From the NCBI RefSeq assembly GCF_041146795.1, contig NC_135176.1, forward strand, positions 18,921,786-18,985,785: 64,000 nt of DNA. Direction: 5' to 3'. Both the position numbers and the translations under genes were made by a program. This DNA comes from Maylandia zebra (lineage: Eukaryota > Chordata > Actinopteri > Cichliformes > Cichlidae). The notes under the pieces were generated by a model. That model was not told the origin of the DNA. It made no database searches and worked only from the letters and a program-made list of their open reading frames with translations. Shown here one piece after another: positions 22,002-46,300 of the stretch (position 1 is the stretch's first letter; every line of letters begins with the position of its first letter).

Positions 22002-24500
22002 CTCCATGTCAGTGTGGTACAGCTATAATTTATGTATGTCAATATATATGTATAAGTTATATCAGTTCTATTTTTGACATTTAACTACTACTAGTATATT
22101 GGCTACTGTGGTATGGAGGCACTTACAAAAACTGATGCCTTGAAATATATTACAGCACTGTGCACAACCATTATGCCACCTCTAATTTCTTTAAAATCTG
22201 CTTACTTTCTTCTATTTCACTTGTATCAAGTAGTCCTGATCAATACTTCTCCAGACGTTCTGAAGTTTTTCTTCGGACATTGGGTGCCTTTTCACTCTTT
22301 TTCAGTCCAGTCCATGTACCTGATCATTTTCATAATAATGTTCTTTCTGGTCAGTTTACACTGACCTATGAGTCAATGAAACATAAGAAAGGCAGCTAGC
22401 TCAAAGCAGACATCCTATCAAAGAATTTAAAACCCTTTATTACAACACAACCTTTTGCAAAAACACAGAATTTGATCTCACTTTTTTAGCCAAATCTACA
22501 AAAAAAAATGCCAGAGATATCACAGTTTGTCAAGTTGTGCACCAGCAAGTTGAGCTATGAGAATTAACTGAGATGGAAAGAATAACACAACAGAAAAAGA
22601 CAGCAATCATGAATTGGCCTCCCCGGAGACCAGACCTGAACATTATTGAAGCATTTTGGGATCCTGTTCGCAGAAAACGGAACAAAAGGCAGCCAACATC
22701 CAAAGAAGAGCATTGAATGTCTTTCCAGAAGTCTGCAGAACTGTTCCTGAAGACTACTTAAAGGAATTAGCAGAAAGCCTGCCTAAGAGAGTCCTTAGGG
22801 TCTAGTAAAGTGCTATACAAATACATGCCATTTACCATTTTACCAGTTCAGGCTGTGTTATGTTGACACATAGTTCGTTTTCATAGCAAAATATTATGAA
22901 ATGAGTCAGTGGCTCAAGACGTTTACAGTACTGTATATATTTCCATAATTACGCATAAAAACATTATTCATCCATGTTATGTCTTTTTGGGGGGATTTTG
23001 ATCATACATACAGCTTCATATCTTAAACCACTGATTTCTCAGCTAATATGGGAACTGATTTTTGATTGAAACTTGACGTATTTAATTCTGTCTATCTGTT
23101 ATGAAGCTAATGCTCTTCTTAATTTATCATGCTCTAATTTGTACTGCTCAGTTTCCACATTTTCACAGTTTGTGAGAGTTTTAAAAAAGGTAAAAACAGG
23201 TGTTTTGGAAGCTCTTTGGATGGAAATTTTAAAAAAATGTTAATGGTGGAAATGGGGCAACAAGAAATGAACAAGTCAAGCAGTAAAAAAAACCCACTTT
23301 TTATTGTTGTCATAATGTGTCTAATGTATAACCTTTACACAACAAAACGTTTCTCTTTTCACATTTTGCTACATTTTCTTCTCCTGTTTCCTTTTATCAC
23401 TATTTACATATTGAAAATTTTTCTGAGCATTATTTAAATAAACTGGTCATCTGCGACACAGGGGGTTGAAATGCTGAAATGTGTCCTTGTTTGTTTGTGT
23501 GGCTTTTTGTGAGTGTTTAGTGATGGTGCGAGCATGTCCACTGCAGCATCCCGATTCCAAGCCAGCCCGTGCACACTCTCACGCCGCTTCGAGGGTCTCC
23601 TGCATTAACTTTCTAAACTGATTTAGTTTTGGTGAGGTCACGAGGCCCTCGACAACGACAAGTGCACAACGATCACAGGTCAGCACGTGTTTTGTGTAGG
23701 AAACAGGAAACAAATCCCCATAAATACTATGAGTTCTGTCGTTTGACATGAACTAGCTCTGTAATACGGCATGTGATGGTCTTAGCATGTGCGTAGCACA
23801 GCAAACACAAATAAAAGAATGAACGTGAATTCAAGCTTCAAAAAAGGATCTTCTAAAGTAATGTTTATTTGTGCTTTTCATGTTTTTAACTTTTTTCCTG
23901 ACCTTAAGAAAGGTTGTTTTAATTTCTGCAGCTGAATCAGAACAGGCAGCTTAAGCCAGCTGAGGAATGATCTTAATTCACTCTATGTGAAGACTGTATT
24001 AATCAATCCAGATCCTGATTTGAGGGGAAATGTCTCTGTTAATGTTTCTTCTTAACTTCGAGACCCGTGACTCCACATGCAGTGGGAGGATGTGTGGGCA
24101 GGTTTGAAGCGGGCCTGTATTTTTTATAGAAGCAAATTATAAAAGTCTTGCACTTGCATTTTTTTAAATCTGTTTTCTACATTTTCTTTTTTCTCTAATA
24201 GAAACCTTTTTTTTTTATCCCTTTAACCCAACTTACACTCTCAAACTTACAGTGCCTTCACACAAACATCACCTCCGTCCTTTTCGCTGTAAAATTGTGA
24301 TTATCCCAAAAAATATCCTGCAGTAGAATGAAAGGTAAAACCGGGATAAAGATTTTATAGAATCAACCATCGAAAGGGGTACAGATGCAATTTCCTCAAA
24401 TCTGTCGAATGGTCACTTGTACACATTCATAAGCATTCACAAGAGTGAATCCTCGTCAATAATATTCAGACCAGTTCTTCAGACCATGTTTACATGCACA
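22002..24500. other. Convergent 3' flanks of the VWA7-like gene and CORO6
   Basis: The two genes converge here, so the interval holds both 3' UTRs. It contains a Tc1-type relic (22610-22800) and a LINE-tail-like stretch (about 22795-22850). An AATAAA at 23437-23442 on the plus strand and TTTATT near 23865-23870 (AATAAA on the minus strand) are possible processing signals. No further coding exon was recognised. Confidence 0.45.
22610..22800 (+). mobile_element. Tc1-type transposase relic
   Basis: Translation gives 'NWPPRRPDLNIIEAFWDPV' (the Tc1 SPDLNPIENLWD block) followed by a frame with 'KRQPTSKEEH', then a shifted frame with remnants of the C-terminus. It resembles the relic at 7985-8240 and is probably the same subfamily. 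It is only about 190 bases long. Confidence 0.65.
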
Positions 24501-34629
<10,129 letters not shown>

Positions 34630-35242
34630 CTATCTGAGGAGTTTAATGTGTCTGCTGTACATGAATGATTTCAGGGGATTTCATTTGGAATGATGTGTCA
34701 TAAACGGAGACAACAGAGAAATCTGTTAATTACAGTGAAGCACATGCCTCAGTCTGTGCTTTTAATCTGTGGGTTTAAGTATTTATATAACTGCTTATTT
34801 AATGCTTAATTACTACTGTAATATGTTTAGGCAGTTTTTGCTGTTTTGAAAGTTGAAAATGACTAACTAACCTCTTTTTGGTATTTATTTTATTCGTTGA
34901 AAGTATTTGCAGATCAAACATAAATACAGGATAGTCAAAAGTTATATAAAGCGTTATTTTTTACAACATGAAGCAGGTGCAGAATGGCGAGATTGAAAGT
35001 TTGTTCTTTGACATGTCCTGCGATGGACTGGCGACCTGGACTGGTAGAACCTGCTTGTACAGTCTATGACACAGTAGGCTGTGTAAGCAGTTTTTTTGTA
35101 TTACACTCACTTTTTCATAATTACTGTTAGGCAGTAAGCTTGAGGTTCTTTCACATTAAACTGCAAACTTAACAGACTTAATAATATCGTATTTCCATTT
35201 ACATTTTCTGCACTGTTTCATTTAAAAATGACAACTTGATTT

Positions 35243-35510
35243 TCTGACTGCCGCCTCACAGTGAGAAGTTTCTGAGTTTGAACTTTTGGCGTGGAGTTTT
35301 CATGTTCTCTCTGTGCTTTCATGGCTTCTCTCCGGGTACTCTGGCTTTCTCCCACAGTCCAAAGACATAAGTGTTAGGGTAATTAATGGTTCTAAATGTG
35401 TCATAGGTGTGAATGATTGTCTCTGTGTTAGCATTGGTATTTGCCTGGTGACCTGTCCAGGGTGTACTTCTGAACTAGATACGCAGTTAAGAACATGGAT
35501 GGATTTCTGT
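35243..35510 (-). mobile_element. SINE-like dispersed element, diverged minus-strand copy
   Basis: Read on the minus strand this resembles the family at 17319-17696 in reverse: 'ctctccgggtactctggc', 'cccacagtccaaagacat', 'gtgacctgtccagggtgta'. A further short scrap ('cctgcgatggactggcgacc') is at about 35018-35038. It is more diverged than the other copies, so probably older. Confidence 0.7.
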
Positions 35511-36839
35511 GTGTGGACAGTTCTCACAGTGGTTTGTACAAAAACTGTGCTGTTGCTGTTGCTGTATGTTGTTACTATTATTTTCAACATTACAATTTCT
35601 GAGCTTCTAATTAAAAAAAAAGTCTATTAAGTAAATAAATAAGAAGAGCTCACTTATTTTGCCACAGCACACAAAGTTCATGACTTATTTATTATTTATA
35701 TTAGTTATACTGAGTTTGCATGCTTTTTAAGTGACACCGATTCATTATAGTCTAATCATGCTCTACAATGATTAATACTAACATCAGTGTTGCTTGTTTC
35801 TTAATAAACATTTTAATTGCTTCAAACACTGTGACTTTTTCTCCTGTAAATGATGATGAATTCTGTAATTTGATCTTAGGCTGTTTGTTGCTATCCTGTG
35901 GCTGTCGCAGGCAAAAGGCCAACCGGACTGTAATCCTCCGAAACACCGGGGGATATTCTGTAACAGTCCTTGCCATTACTGCAGATATTAATAGGTGATT
36001 GTCCCACCAAACACTATGTGGCAGCCAAACATCAAAGACAAACACTAAGACACAGAGAACAGATAAAAGGTAGGAGGGGGAGAGAACTTGACAGATACAG
36101 TGTCACAGCCCAGCACTTCAGTCACACAACTCCTGTGAGAATATGCCGATTCAAACAGACCTAACATACTTGCAGACTCCACTGGCTTACATAAGGCTAA
36201 AACTGAAAGCCCTAGTCTAAAAGTAGGTCTGTATGGGGCCCCTAAGAGATCTGACTAATGCAGTGACTCTGTGTGTTAGCAGGATTACATTAAACTCTAA
36301 GCATTAGACTTTTCACTATTCAGATAAAACCTTTGTCAATGATGCTGTCTGACTTTCACAGTAGGATATATCACAATCTGCCCCAAAGTTGACTTATGAG
36401 GGGAAAGAAGCTCCTGGAACCTCTGTGAAAGAGTCACATCCCAGAGACCACTTCAGCAAAGCCAACAGTGGGGCATTTAACACCTCATTATACATATTAT
36501 ATAGTTTTTACAATAGGATGTCAAAAAAAAAAGAAAGAAAAGAAAAAGAAAGAAAAGACTGTTAATGATCACATAATGACGTTCTCCTGGTCTAATGCTT
36601 CTTTTTCTAAGTACACTGATTTCTGTGCTCTACTGTCAATGTCTTGTCATGTAATATAAGCCAAACTAAAACTGAGGCAAAGAGTAGATTTTAGCATCTG
36701 TGAAAAACCTCTTGCTATTAATTCCGCCTCAGGTTAATGAGATGGGTCTGCTCTGTCGCGCATGGCACGGCCCTGGAGAATCCAGACAGCGAAAGAATGA
36801 CACTGGCACTTTCCTAATATAGACATGACAAACTGCACT

Positions 36840-37570
36840 GTCCTACCCGGGCCGGCCGCTCCTCCCCGGCGATCCCAAATGGTTCCAGAAAGAAGGTCCC
36901 GCACCCTGTGTCGTTTTATCACTAATGAGCTGACTGTAAATCTGATCTGCCACTGCGCACAGCCTGCAGAAAAACGCATAAAACACGGGAACAGAGACTG
37001 GCAGGGGCGCAGGAGGAGGTGGAGGTGGTGGGGGTAGTCATGTACAAAGTACTCCTTAAAGTATCCCGCAGCTGCCACAGCATGCACGACTTAAGATCAG
37101 TTGCCAGAGGCAGAAAAGTGCATAGTCACAACGTCCCGGCTGTGTTTTCGGGGTTTCCAAATGTAAGGACGCGCTCGTTCCTCTCCAGCTGCGCAGTAAA
37201 GAAGCTGACGCACCTCTCGCCCCACTGCAGCACAGACACCGACACACATATTAAGAAACACAGTCTCACCTCAGGTTTTGGGGAGACCCCACTTCCCTGG
37301 ATAACGGTCACGGTTTATGTCGAATGGACTGCTACTCCTCCTCCTCCACCCTCTCCCTCTGCTGCCTTTATTCCTTTTGGATTATATTCCCTGCAATCAG
37401 CTGTCCCGGAGTCGGTGCGGACTTTTAGTGAGGAGAGAGCTGGAAAACTGCGCTACGGTCTTCGGCAGGGAGAGACAGAGGGGAGATGCCGGGGGCAGAG
37501 CAGGAGAGAGAGAGAAGGGGGAGGGTGCGGGTGGATGGGTGCAGGGTGGGTGCCGTCTATTTTGGAACAG
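36840..37570 (-). promoter_or_regulatory. GC-rich block, candidate CORO6 promoter and 5' UTR exon
   Basis: This stretch is clearly richer in G+C and CpG than its surroundings ('gggccggccgctcctccccggcg', 'gctgcgcagtaaag', purine-rich runs near 37460-37530). It is 2.3-3 kb upstream of the CORO6 start codon, whose exon has a splice acceptor just before the ATG. On the minus strand a good donor, AACCTGAG|GTGAGA, ends at 37270 and could close a noncoding first exon. Inference only. Confidence 0.4.
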
Positions 37571-38194
37571 GTGCGCCTTTGACAAGTGGGGGAGCGCGTT
37601 CCCGGGGTCACTGCTTGGGATAGATGAATATGAGTTAAACTGGTAAATGAGCACACCGCTCAGCTGAGCTGGTTTCCAAAGCTGCTTTTAAGGTCCTTCT
37701 ATTGACAACTCTGGATGTTGGGCAGCCACTGTGAACACCCCCGGGAAGTTATTTGGGCACTTATTGTCCAAAAGAAGGTTGTTTTTAATTGCACTGCGGC
37801 TGACAATTGATTCAAAACAAAGAGAAAAAAAGAGAACATCAGAGAAAAGATTTCTTTCCTGCGCTCCGTTAATTTAACACGGCATCATGTTTGTGCTCAA
37901 GGTCTGAAGATCTGTATGTGATGGTAACCAGAATACATTACTGGTTTCAGGTCCTGCTTGTGCCTTTTTATTTTTTTTTTACTGTGGAGCCAAAGTGTGA
38001 AATTTGTTCACAGTAACAGCAAAATGCTTGACTAATAAAAACCTAGAATGACAAAACAAACCAAAATGTCATTTTCAAACGGCTTTACATTTAAAATGCA
38101 TTAACTTTACCTCTGACTGTAAATACCAAACATGTCAGTATACATAAAAAAAATCTTTAAGTTACTGTTTTTTCGACCTTGCTCATTTGTGCAA

Positions 38195-38800
38195 TGTAAT
38201 TAGCCGATCACATGGCAGCAACTCAATACATTTATGTAGACAAGCATGGTTGTTTGAGCTAGTCTGAGCATTTCAGAAACTGTTGACCTACTGGGATTAT
38301 CCCACACAACCGTCTCTAGAGTTTATAGAGAATCATCCAAAAACAGACAAAATATCTAGTGATCAATGCCTTGTTGATGTCAAAGGTCAAGTGAGAACGC
38401 CCAGAATATTTTAGGTCTGCAGAAGAGCATCTCTGAACATATGCTGACCTTGAAGCAGATGGAAAGGAAACAGGAAATGATCACAGAGAGTCACTTAAAT
38501 TAGATGTTAGAAAAACATCACCTGGTCTGAGTTTCTTGATTTCTGCAGCAACATTTGGATGGTAGGTTCAGAATGAGGTATAAACTCCATGGAAGCATGA
38601 ATCCAATCTGCCTTGTAAAACTGACTCAGGCTGCTGGTGTAATATTGTGGGGGATATGTTCTTGGAACACTTTGGACCCTTTAGTACCAACTTAGCATCA
38701 TTTAAACACCACAGCCTACCTACTGTACTGTTGCCAGGTTCATTCATTTATGACCCATCTTCTGATAGCTGCTTCCAGCAGGATAATGAGTCAAAAAAAA
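38195..38800 (+). mobile_element. Large decayed Tc1-type transposon
   Basis: Successive blocks match in order a fish Tc1-like transposon I recall: 'ccgatcacatggcagcaactc', 'catttcagaaactgttgacc', 'ctagagtttatagagaatc', 'tgccttgttgatgtcaaagg', 'gcagaagagcatctctgaac', 'cacctggtctgagtttc', 'gaacactttggaccctttag', 'taccaacttagcatc' and 'cttccagcaggataatga'. Numerous indels remove any open frame. It separates the CORO6 5' flank from the SSH2 3' side. Confidence 0.75.
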
Positions 38801-40428
38801 AGAAAAAAAAAAAAAGGCTGAAAAATGCTAAACGGTGTAGCTGACTAAGAGAAAAACAGGAAGAGTCATTTTTACATACATTGACATTTACTGTGAATGT
38901 ATGTAGAATGAAGCCAAATTAGTTTGTTCATTAAGAAAACGTGAGGGAAAGAATCACAGTAAGCCCGACTCTTAATTTCCCATTGTTTAATGGTCACAGT
39001 TAAAGCACGTGATATAAAATAATATTTACACAGACAATACACACACACCCAACAGTTCCTACTACATAAGCATGCTCCCCCAAAGTAGCAAAACACTTAA
39101 AAAAAAAAGCCACAATTAAAATTAAAAAGGGAGTAAAGTGCATGTATGACACACGTCTCTGTACAGACATTTCTGATAGGCTGCAGAGAAGCTTTACTTG
39201 CCAATCACAGGCACGCTCCTAAAAAGTTTACAAAAGACATAAAGATCCATTAAAATAAAATAAAAAAAGTGCACGCTCACTTGGTAAAGTTGTGCTACAC
39301 AGTCTCACTCACACAGACAAACCAGATCTAAAAAACAAACAAAAAACAGGGAGATCCTAAAATATCAACAGTCACAATATACAACCTTTACATCCCCAAA
39401 GAGAACATAGCCAAAAACTCACAAATATACACTCTGCCTTTAAACCCCAGCACCCTGACCTACTCTCTCTCACACAGTTAAACATAAACAAAACTCTAGT
39501 TTGTGTGGCATCTGGAGTGTGAGGAGAGACAGTTTACTGAGTGATGAAGTCAAACGTGTTTCTGATTGAGAAGTACATTCCAGGAACCCGGAGTCGGATG
39601 TTTGTGCAGGTCAGATTTGGTTGACTTACTGAGGTATTGTGTAGTTAAAACAAACTAAACAAAAAGCAGGCCTCTTCTCTTTTCATTATGCTCAAATAAA
39701 CTGGTGAAAACCTGCATATGCAGCTTACACTGAGGGAAGAGTCAGAGCTTCACGACTGACTTTCACTGGAATTATTCTGTCGCGACGAAGAGTCTCCGTC
39801 CAACGACTTTTATGCTCAGGACCAAATCAGCCGGTTTGACAAGCAGGTGTTGGTGTGATTTATTTATTCTTTCTTTCTTTCTTTCTTTCTGCCAACATAG
39901 TTACCAGATTATACAAGAGGGACCGTTTTCTCCAGCATAAATGGCACATTTTTCTGAAGAGACGTCAAAGCATGAGAAGAGGGGAAACAGAGGCTACATT
40001 CCAGCTAACATTACGTTTGACAGCCAAAAATATCAAGTCGACTAAAGGAGAAACCAGCAACGATGTGATGAGTATGTGCACGCTTGGGTATTATTAACAT
40101 TTCAAACATGTGACCCATGTACATCTCTGGATGACATTTTCTTTTCTTTTTTTGTTTTATCTTCTCAAAGTGTTTTATTTCAGTCTCAGTTAACTGGGAC
40201 TGTCGTAGCCTTGCCGCTTTTCCTGTGCCGAGACCAGATTCCCATATCACGGATTTTTACAGAAGAGGGGAAAAAAAAAAACTACTAAACACATCCCTTA
40301 AGGCAAGAGGCGTCGGCTTGTTTTGCTAAATAAATCCAAAATATGCACTTGACTTTCGTTTCTGACGGGCACGTTATCTCTCTCTCTTTCTCTCATGCAC
40401 ACGTACACAGATGCACACCTGCTGAGGG
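38801..40428 (-). other. Probable SSH2 3' UTR and downstream flank
   Basis: The sequence lies directly past the SSH2 stop codon. On the minus strand AATAAATAAATCAC occurs near 39855-39870, next to a TTTC/GAAA tetranucleotide run (39866-39892), about 560 bases past the stop. It is a plausible poly(A) signal. No coding exon was seen. Confidence 0.4.
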
Positions 40429-43317
40429 TTACATGGTGTGGTAAAGGGTGCTAACAGTTCTCTTCTTAAGCCGCCTCAGCGGGTGAGTCCTTCCGTATTG
40501 CTGCCTTGTTGTCAGAAGTGTTGGCCCAGGCAAGTGCAGAGATTCTTGGCCAAAGTTTAAAGGCTTTCCACTGTGAGGATTCGGATTTGATGGTGCAGAG
40601 ACTGCTGAGGTTTCTCCAGCTTTAGGAAGCCTCTGAGTGGTTGTCTCAAGGATCTCTGGCTGCTGGACAGTGGAGGAAGGAGAGTTGTGAACCCGCTGCT
40701 TCTTGGATTCGTCGCTGGCTGAATGGAGTGGGTGTTGTGCCGAGGGTGAAGCTACAGTGGAACGGCTAAGTTCCCAGTCACTCAAGTCATTGGCGAGCAG
40801 CTCCAAGCAGCCCAGTTTAGCCAGGGAGGCTGAGCGCTTCATCATGGATGGAGGGGTCAGCCCTGCCTGACGAATCCTGGCTTCCACCTCTTGAACCCTC
40901 TTCTGGATACTGCCACCTCGCTTCTGCGCCTGACCCAAACACCTGGCCTTGCACTTTCCAGCCATGCTCACCTGCTGCAGGAAGGCACCCAGCTCACACA
41001 AAGTCTCCCACGTCTCCCTCTTGAAAATGTCACTGTGGGGTCCTTCTGTGGGACAATCCCAGTCTGTGCCCGACTCGAGCTCAGTGACGCCCTCCAGACA
41101 CAGGAAGTTCACAGACGCAAAGGGAGAATGGGGAGAGTGGTGGAAAGGAGAAGAGGTAGAGAGCAATCTAGATTCAGCAGGCTGGAGTTTCTGTCCTTTT
41201 GTGCTTTTTTCGTTATACCCAAGGGCCGCCATCGCAGCATGAGTGCCCTCACTTTCAGCTGGTCCAGACTTCCCATCCTCCTTTCCCTCATCCTTGTGCA
41301 CCGTGTGAACTGCAGATGCCTGTGAGCAAATAGATGCATCGTGGGAAGTAGACAACGTTGCACAATGGATGCTGTGTGGACGCCGGTGAGAGTTGGAGGT
41401 ACAGCCAGAGAGAGAAGGCGGTGAAGAAGAGAGAGGCGGGGTCTCATGCTCCTGTTTCATTCTTTGCTCCAGCTGCTGTGTAACACGTCGCACCGACCCT
41501 CGTGTCCAGTCACTGTAAAGACAGGCGGGGGCCTCCTCTTCCTCCTCTTTCAATTCTGTTTTTATATCCCCAGATTCCTTGTGTGCCAGAACAACACTAT
41601 CTTCAATTTCCTGCTTCAACTTCCTCACATCCTGATCCTGGGGATCTTGAGGTTCAGTCTGGCTATCAGAGCCAAGAGGCGAAGTCTCTTTGGGCCTCAG
41701 CCCTGTGACCTGCACAGGCATTTTCTGGAAAAAAAAATCGATATAATATAAAAGACCATTAATTTAAAAGCACAATGAAAGCATTGCTACAATCACAATG
41801 TATTTGTGACAGATGTGCCACCAGGTGGCGCAACATAGCTTAAGAACCAAAAACCATTCTGAATAAATCTGGTAAGATTGACAGGAACTGTTATGGGTTC
41901 AGTTCAGTCCCAAGTATCTTAAATATATATGTAAAAATATTTCATATTTTGTGAGTATCTCACACAAGAGCAGCCTGGAAACAGATCATAACATCCATAC
42001 ATGTGGCTACATTATACACAGCCAACCCGAGCCCACTGCCAGAGCACGGGTGGAGACTATATGCGGCCCAAATCGGGAAATGTTTAGAGTTGTCTGGGAA
42101 AGTTTGCTACAAGCATTGTTTACCTTTCTTTTCCCTTCATCCTTCCCCTCACTGGTGGAGACCTCCTGCAGTGGTGGCTGGTTTTCTTTGCCACAACTCT
42201 TCAGCTGGTGCGACTGCTGTGCTGCAGTACAGTGAGTTTTCCCATCTAGACTCATCCCCTTAAATTTTTCCCTGGCACTGAAAAAGTTGATGTGGTCTGC
42301 AGTGTGGCCGAACACCAGCACATTTTCATGTGGAATGGCACTAGGATAAGTGATAAAATCGTTAGTGGACAGATGTTGGGCTGCCAAACTGTCCAAAGAT
42401 GAGCCATATGTCTGTTGGGCACAGTCTGGGTTTTTGACAAGCGCTGGGGCAGAGAGACAGTCGGGTCCAGCCTGCTTTGTGCTTGGGGTTTGTGTTGCGG
42501 TAGGCTCAGGCACTGACACAAGCACTGTTTTTACAGAAGGAGAACAGGACAACACCTGTGGCTTTAGAACTCCATCGGCTAGATTTGGAGATGGAGCAGG
42601 AGAGTGGGGGAGGTGGTGAAGGGAGGGAGGTGGATGAGGCTGGCCCACCAAAACACTTTGTGCAACAGTCACCTTATCGGTCTTTGGAGGCTCAGGCACC
42701 ACAGTGGCGGCCCTTGGTTGAGAGACAGGAGGTAACATGGGCCGATTCCCAGAGTCATATACGCCATTGGACAGCGGAGGAGAGAACAGAGACACAGAAG
42801 CAGCTGTGGAGTCAGAACAAGGACGGTCCTGCCGGCTGCTCCGATCTACAGCAGAACGAGATGCTCCAGCATGACCTGATGGAGCTGCCGCACCTTTAAA
42901 GGAAGAAGAGCTAAGCTGATTGGAATGGATGCCCGTATCTGGCTGACTAGTTGAGTGTGTTGCTTTGCTGCCAGTAGAACTTCCCAGTGATTCCAGCAGT
43001 TCTTTTACCGAGGGACCAGTTATGTTGCTGGCTTGGTTGTGGGGATCTGAGCGGCCCAGGCTGTGGGGCTGTGCGTAGGATTTGGAGAGTGGCTCGTGGT
43101 GTTCAGACAGATCGCTATCAGAGTGAGAACGCCACAGTTTGTTGTGCCTCTGCTTGCTGCGGAAGAAAGTGAAAATGAAGTAACATATCACTTCTCAGAA
43201 TTCTTTGCATGAAATTGACAGAGGAATATTTTTGGGGTTTTGTTTTACATTGTTTTACAAGATTTTGATAATGCACTTCTTTCTGCCAGTATCAATATTT
43301 GCATTACCATGGATGTC

Positions 43318-43350
<33 letters not shown>

Positions 43351-46300
43351 GTGTACCTGGCCATGAGTATTCCCTGATACTCCTCCAACTGTCTCATAAA
43401 AGAGGGGTTGGGTTTGGTAACAGTTCGACGCTCTTTGACGTAATCAAAGGCTTTTTTCAAATCCCAGCCGTACTCCTTCATGGCATACGCTATCACTGTG
43501 GCCGCAGACCGGCTAATCCCCATTTTACAGTGCACCAGGCACTTGGATCCAGATTTCCTAGGGTAGATATTAAGAATGATTGTCATTCTCGATAGATCTC
43601 ATTCCTCGCAGGAAAAAAAAGAGAGGATGAAACATCTCAAACTCACTTGGCTCTAGATATAAACTTGTAGGTGTCATTCCAATAGGCTAGCAGGTCAGTG
43701 GCCTCCTCATCATACACACGGATGTTGTGGTACTCAAACACACCGGGAAAGAAGTTATCAATCTCCCTTGTTACATTCAGGATGTAATGAACTCTGAGTG
43801 ACAGAAAGACATGAGCGAGAGGAAAGATGAGCCTTAGATGAGAGAGGGGTATGTAGGTATGTATTGATTTGTAAAACTGAGCTTGTTGGTATAACAGAAT
43901 GAAGAACTTTTAATTTCATCCTAATAAAGCAAGTTTTAGTTTTTTTGTTCCGAACAGTCAGTTTTGTTGTATTGGTTTTTTTTCCCCCCCCTCCGTCCTT
44001 ACCCACAGTTCTGTAACTCGTCCAGATTGGATGCATTCCACTCAGATCCCTGCAGGAAACAAAAAGGAATCCTCAGACTTGTTCAGCACCTTCCAATAAG
44101 CTTTTCAGAATGCTGAAGTCCAGTGAGAAGAAATGATTGACATACAGTGAGTTCTCCAAACCCAACAACAGCAAAGTACCTTAAAACTGTGCTGAATTTA
44201 AAATTACACAACACTATCTTGCACTTTGTGAGAATCAGATCCGGGATACAGGCGTGGGAGATCAGAAACATTTTATATTCTCTGCTGCTAAAAGCAACAG
44301 AGGTGTTTCAGAGGTTAACCTACCAAGAACACGTGGTCAAAGATCTCCGTAGGACTGTCCATCTGGCCCAGAATGACAATCATCTCATTGTCGATGAACT
44401 CCTTGAACTCTCGCAGATTGCATGTCATGTGCATTTCCAGCTCTGTTCGGATCTAAAGAACACATCCAGGACAGAAAGAGACACGTGCAGGCAAAATGTA
44501 AAGTCACACAATAATGACTAAAAAAATAAATAAATAAATAAATAAAATAGCATGGCATTTTCCGAACATTTTCTTTGACTGGGAGATGCTCGAAGCAGAC
44601 TCACCTCTTTGCAGGTGACATTCTCAAGATCTTTCTGCATCATGATTTCCCGCAAACTGGCTTTGATCTGACGCTCAGTCAGCTCTCTTTCTGTAGGTCT
44701 GTAGAAACATTATGATGGTGGAAGAATATATGAAATAAGTTCATGTCTATCGGTTTTCCACATAGAGAACATATCTGACAAACATCACTTGGCTACTTAC
44801 ACGTCAGAGAAGAGAACTGGAGAGTCGGCACGGTGTGACTGCACGTCCTGCATGGCGTTCCACTCGTTGATGCGGGTCTGGTCGGAGGAGACCCTGCTCT
44901 GATAGTAGCTGACCCAGGTGAGGAACAAGCTGCCTGGAAAGTAGTTATGACTACGGGCCACCTCGCAGGCTTTATGGAGTGACTGGAGGGCTGACCTGTC
45001 AGGAAAAAAAAAAAAAAAAAAAAAACATGACTTCTAAATGAAATGGGAAAAAACAGAAACCAACGAACAATAGAAATATCCACAGCTGTACCAATTATCC
45101 AGTATGACTCACCACATGGCTTGCACAGAAACAGGCTTGAATACATGCACCCTGTTGTCAGTTGATACACTGAAACCCCTGTGAGCAGGAACAGAGGAAA
45201 TATAGTGAGTTAAAAATCTTAGCGATCTCATGTTTAACGTGTCCTGTGCTGAAGAATTTGCTTACCCGTCTCCATCTAGATGTATTAAGGTGTCGCTCCA
45301 CAGGGGCAAAACCAGCCCAACAGAACACGAGCTGAGTGGGGAAAACAGTTTTCCTGTTATATCTTTAACCAGAACACCAAAACCAGCAGGTACCTAAAAT
45401 CTCGTGTGTCACTCTCACCCATCTACAGGGCTAAAATCCATTCCTAGCACCACGCTCTCCTCCGTGTCCTGCCGACCATTGGTTGAGACCACCACCATGT
45501 AGCGGGTGATCTGAGCATGTGCGCTCTCCAAACGAACCGCCTAGAGAAGGAAAAAACAAAACAAAACGCAGTTTGTGTCTTGACAGTTAAATAAAATCAG
45601 TGAGACTTATTTGTGTTTTTATGGGTACCCACCAGTTTGATGTTGTCCTCTGGTCTGAGGAGAGTAAACATCGTCTGTAGGTGCTGCTGGATATCTCCTG
45701 GCAAGATGAAAGTAACGCATACATGACGCAAGATGGCAAAAGTTAAACAGTCAGTGGCTGCTGAGGGGGAATTTTCACCTCACCTGCATGTTTGCTGCGC
45801 AGCTGGGAGAAACGGGAGGCAGACGAAGAAGTGGAGCCATTTCCTCGAGGCAAGAACAGAGCAGCTCCCTTAACGGTCAGGAAACTTTCACTGATGCTGC
45901 ACAAAGACAGAAAAGATTGAACGGTGAGCAATATCCACCCACACATCTATCACAAAACTCATCCTTGGAAGACTTTACAGCTTTTACTGACTTTTTGTTA
46001 AGTTTCTCCAAGGTCCACTGACAGAAAGCACAAAGAGCAGAACTTTTGACACTTTATTATTTTCAGACATTTTCAATAAAAATTCTAATTTGTAGCTTCT
46101 CAAATGTGTGGATTTTGAGCCCGTCTCCATCATTTGAAAAGTACATTATCCTGGAATGCTGCACAGAATGAAGCAACAGAAATCATTTTGGCTGATGAAA
46201 ATTTATGACAAGCATTTTTTCATAAATTTATGTGAATTAATGAGTTATGTTGGTCTGAACTGTTACAGTGGTGACATACAGACATAAACACACTTGTTTC

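Noticed and set aside
37019-37582. 187-codon plus-strand open frame in the GC-rich block upstream of CORO6
   Set aside because: Open frames exist in several frames here because stops are rare in GC-rich, purine-rich sequence. The protein has no recognisable domain.
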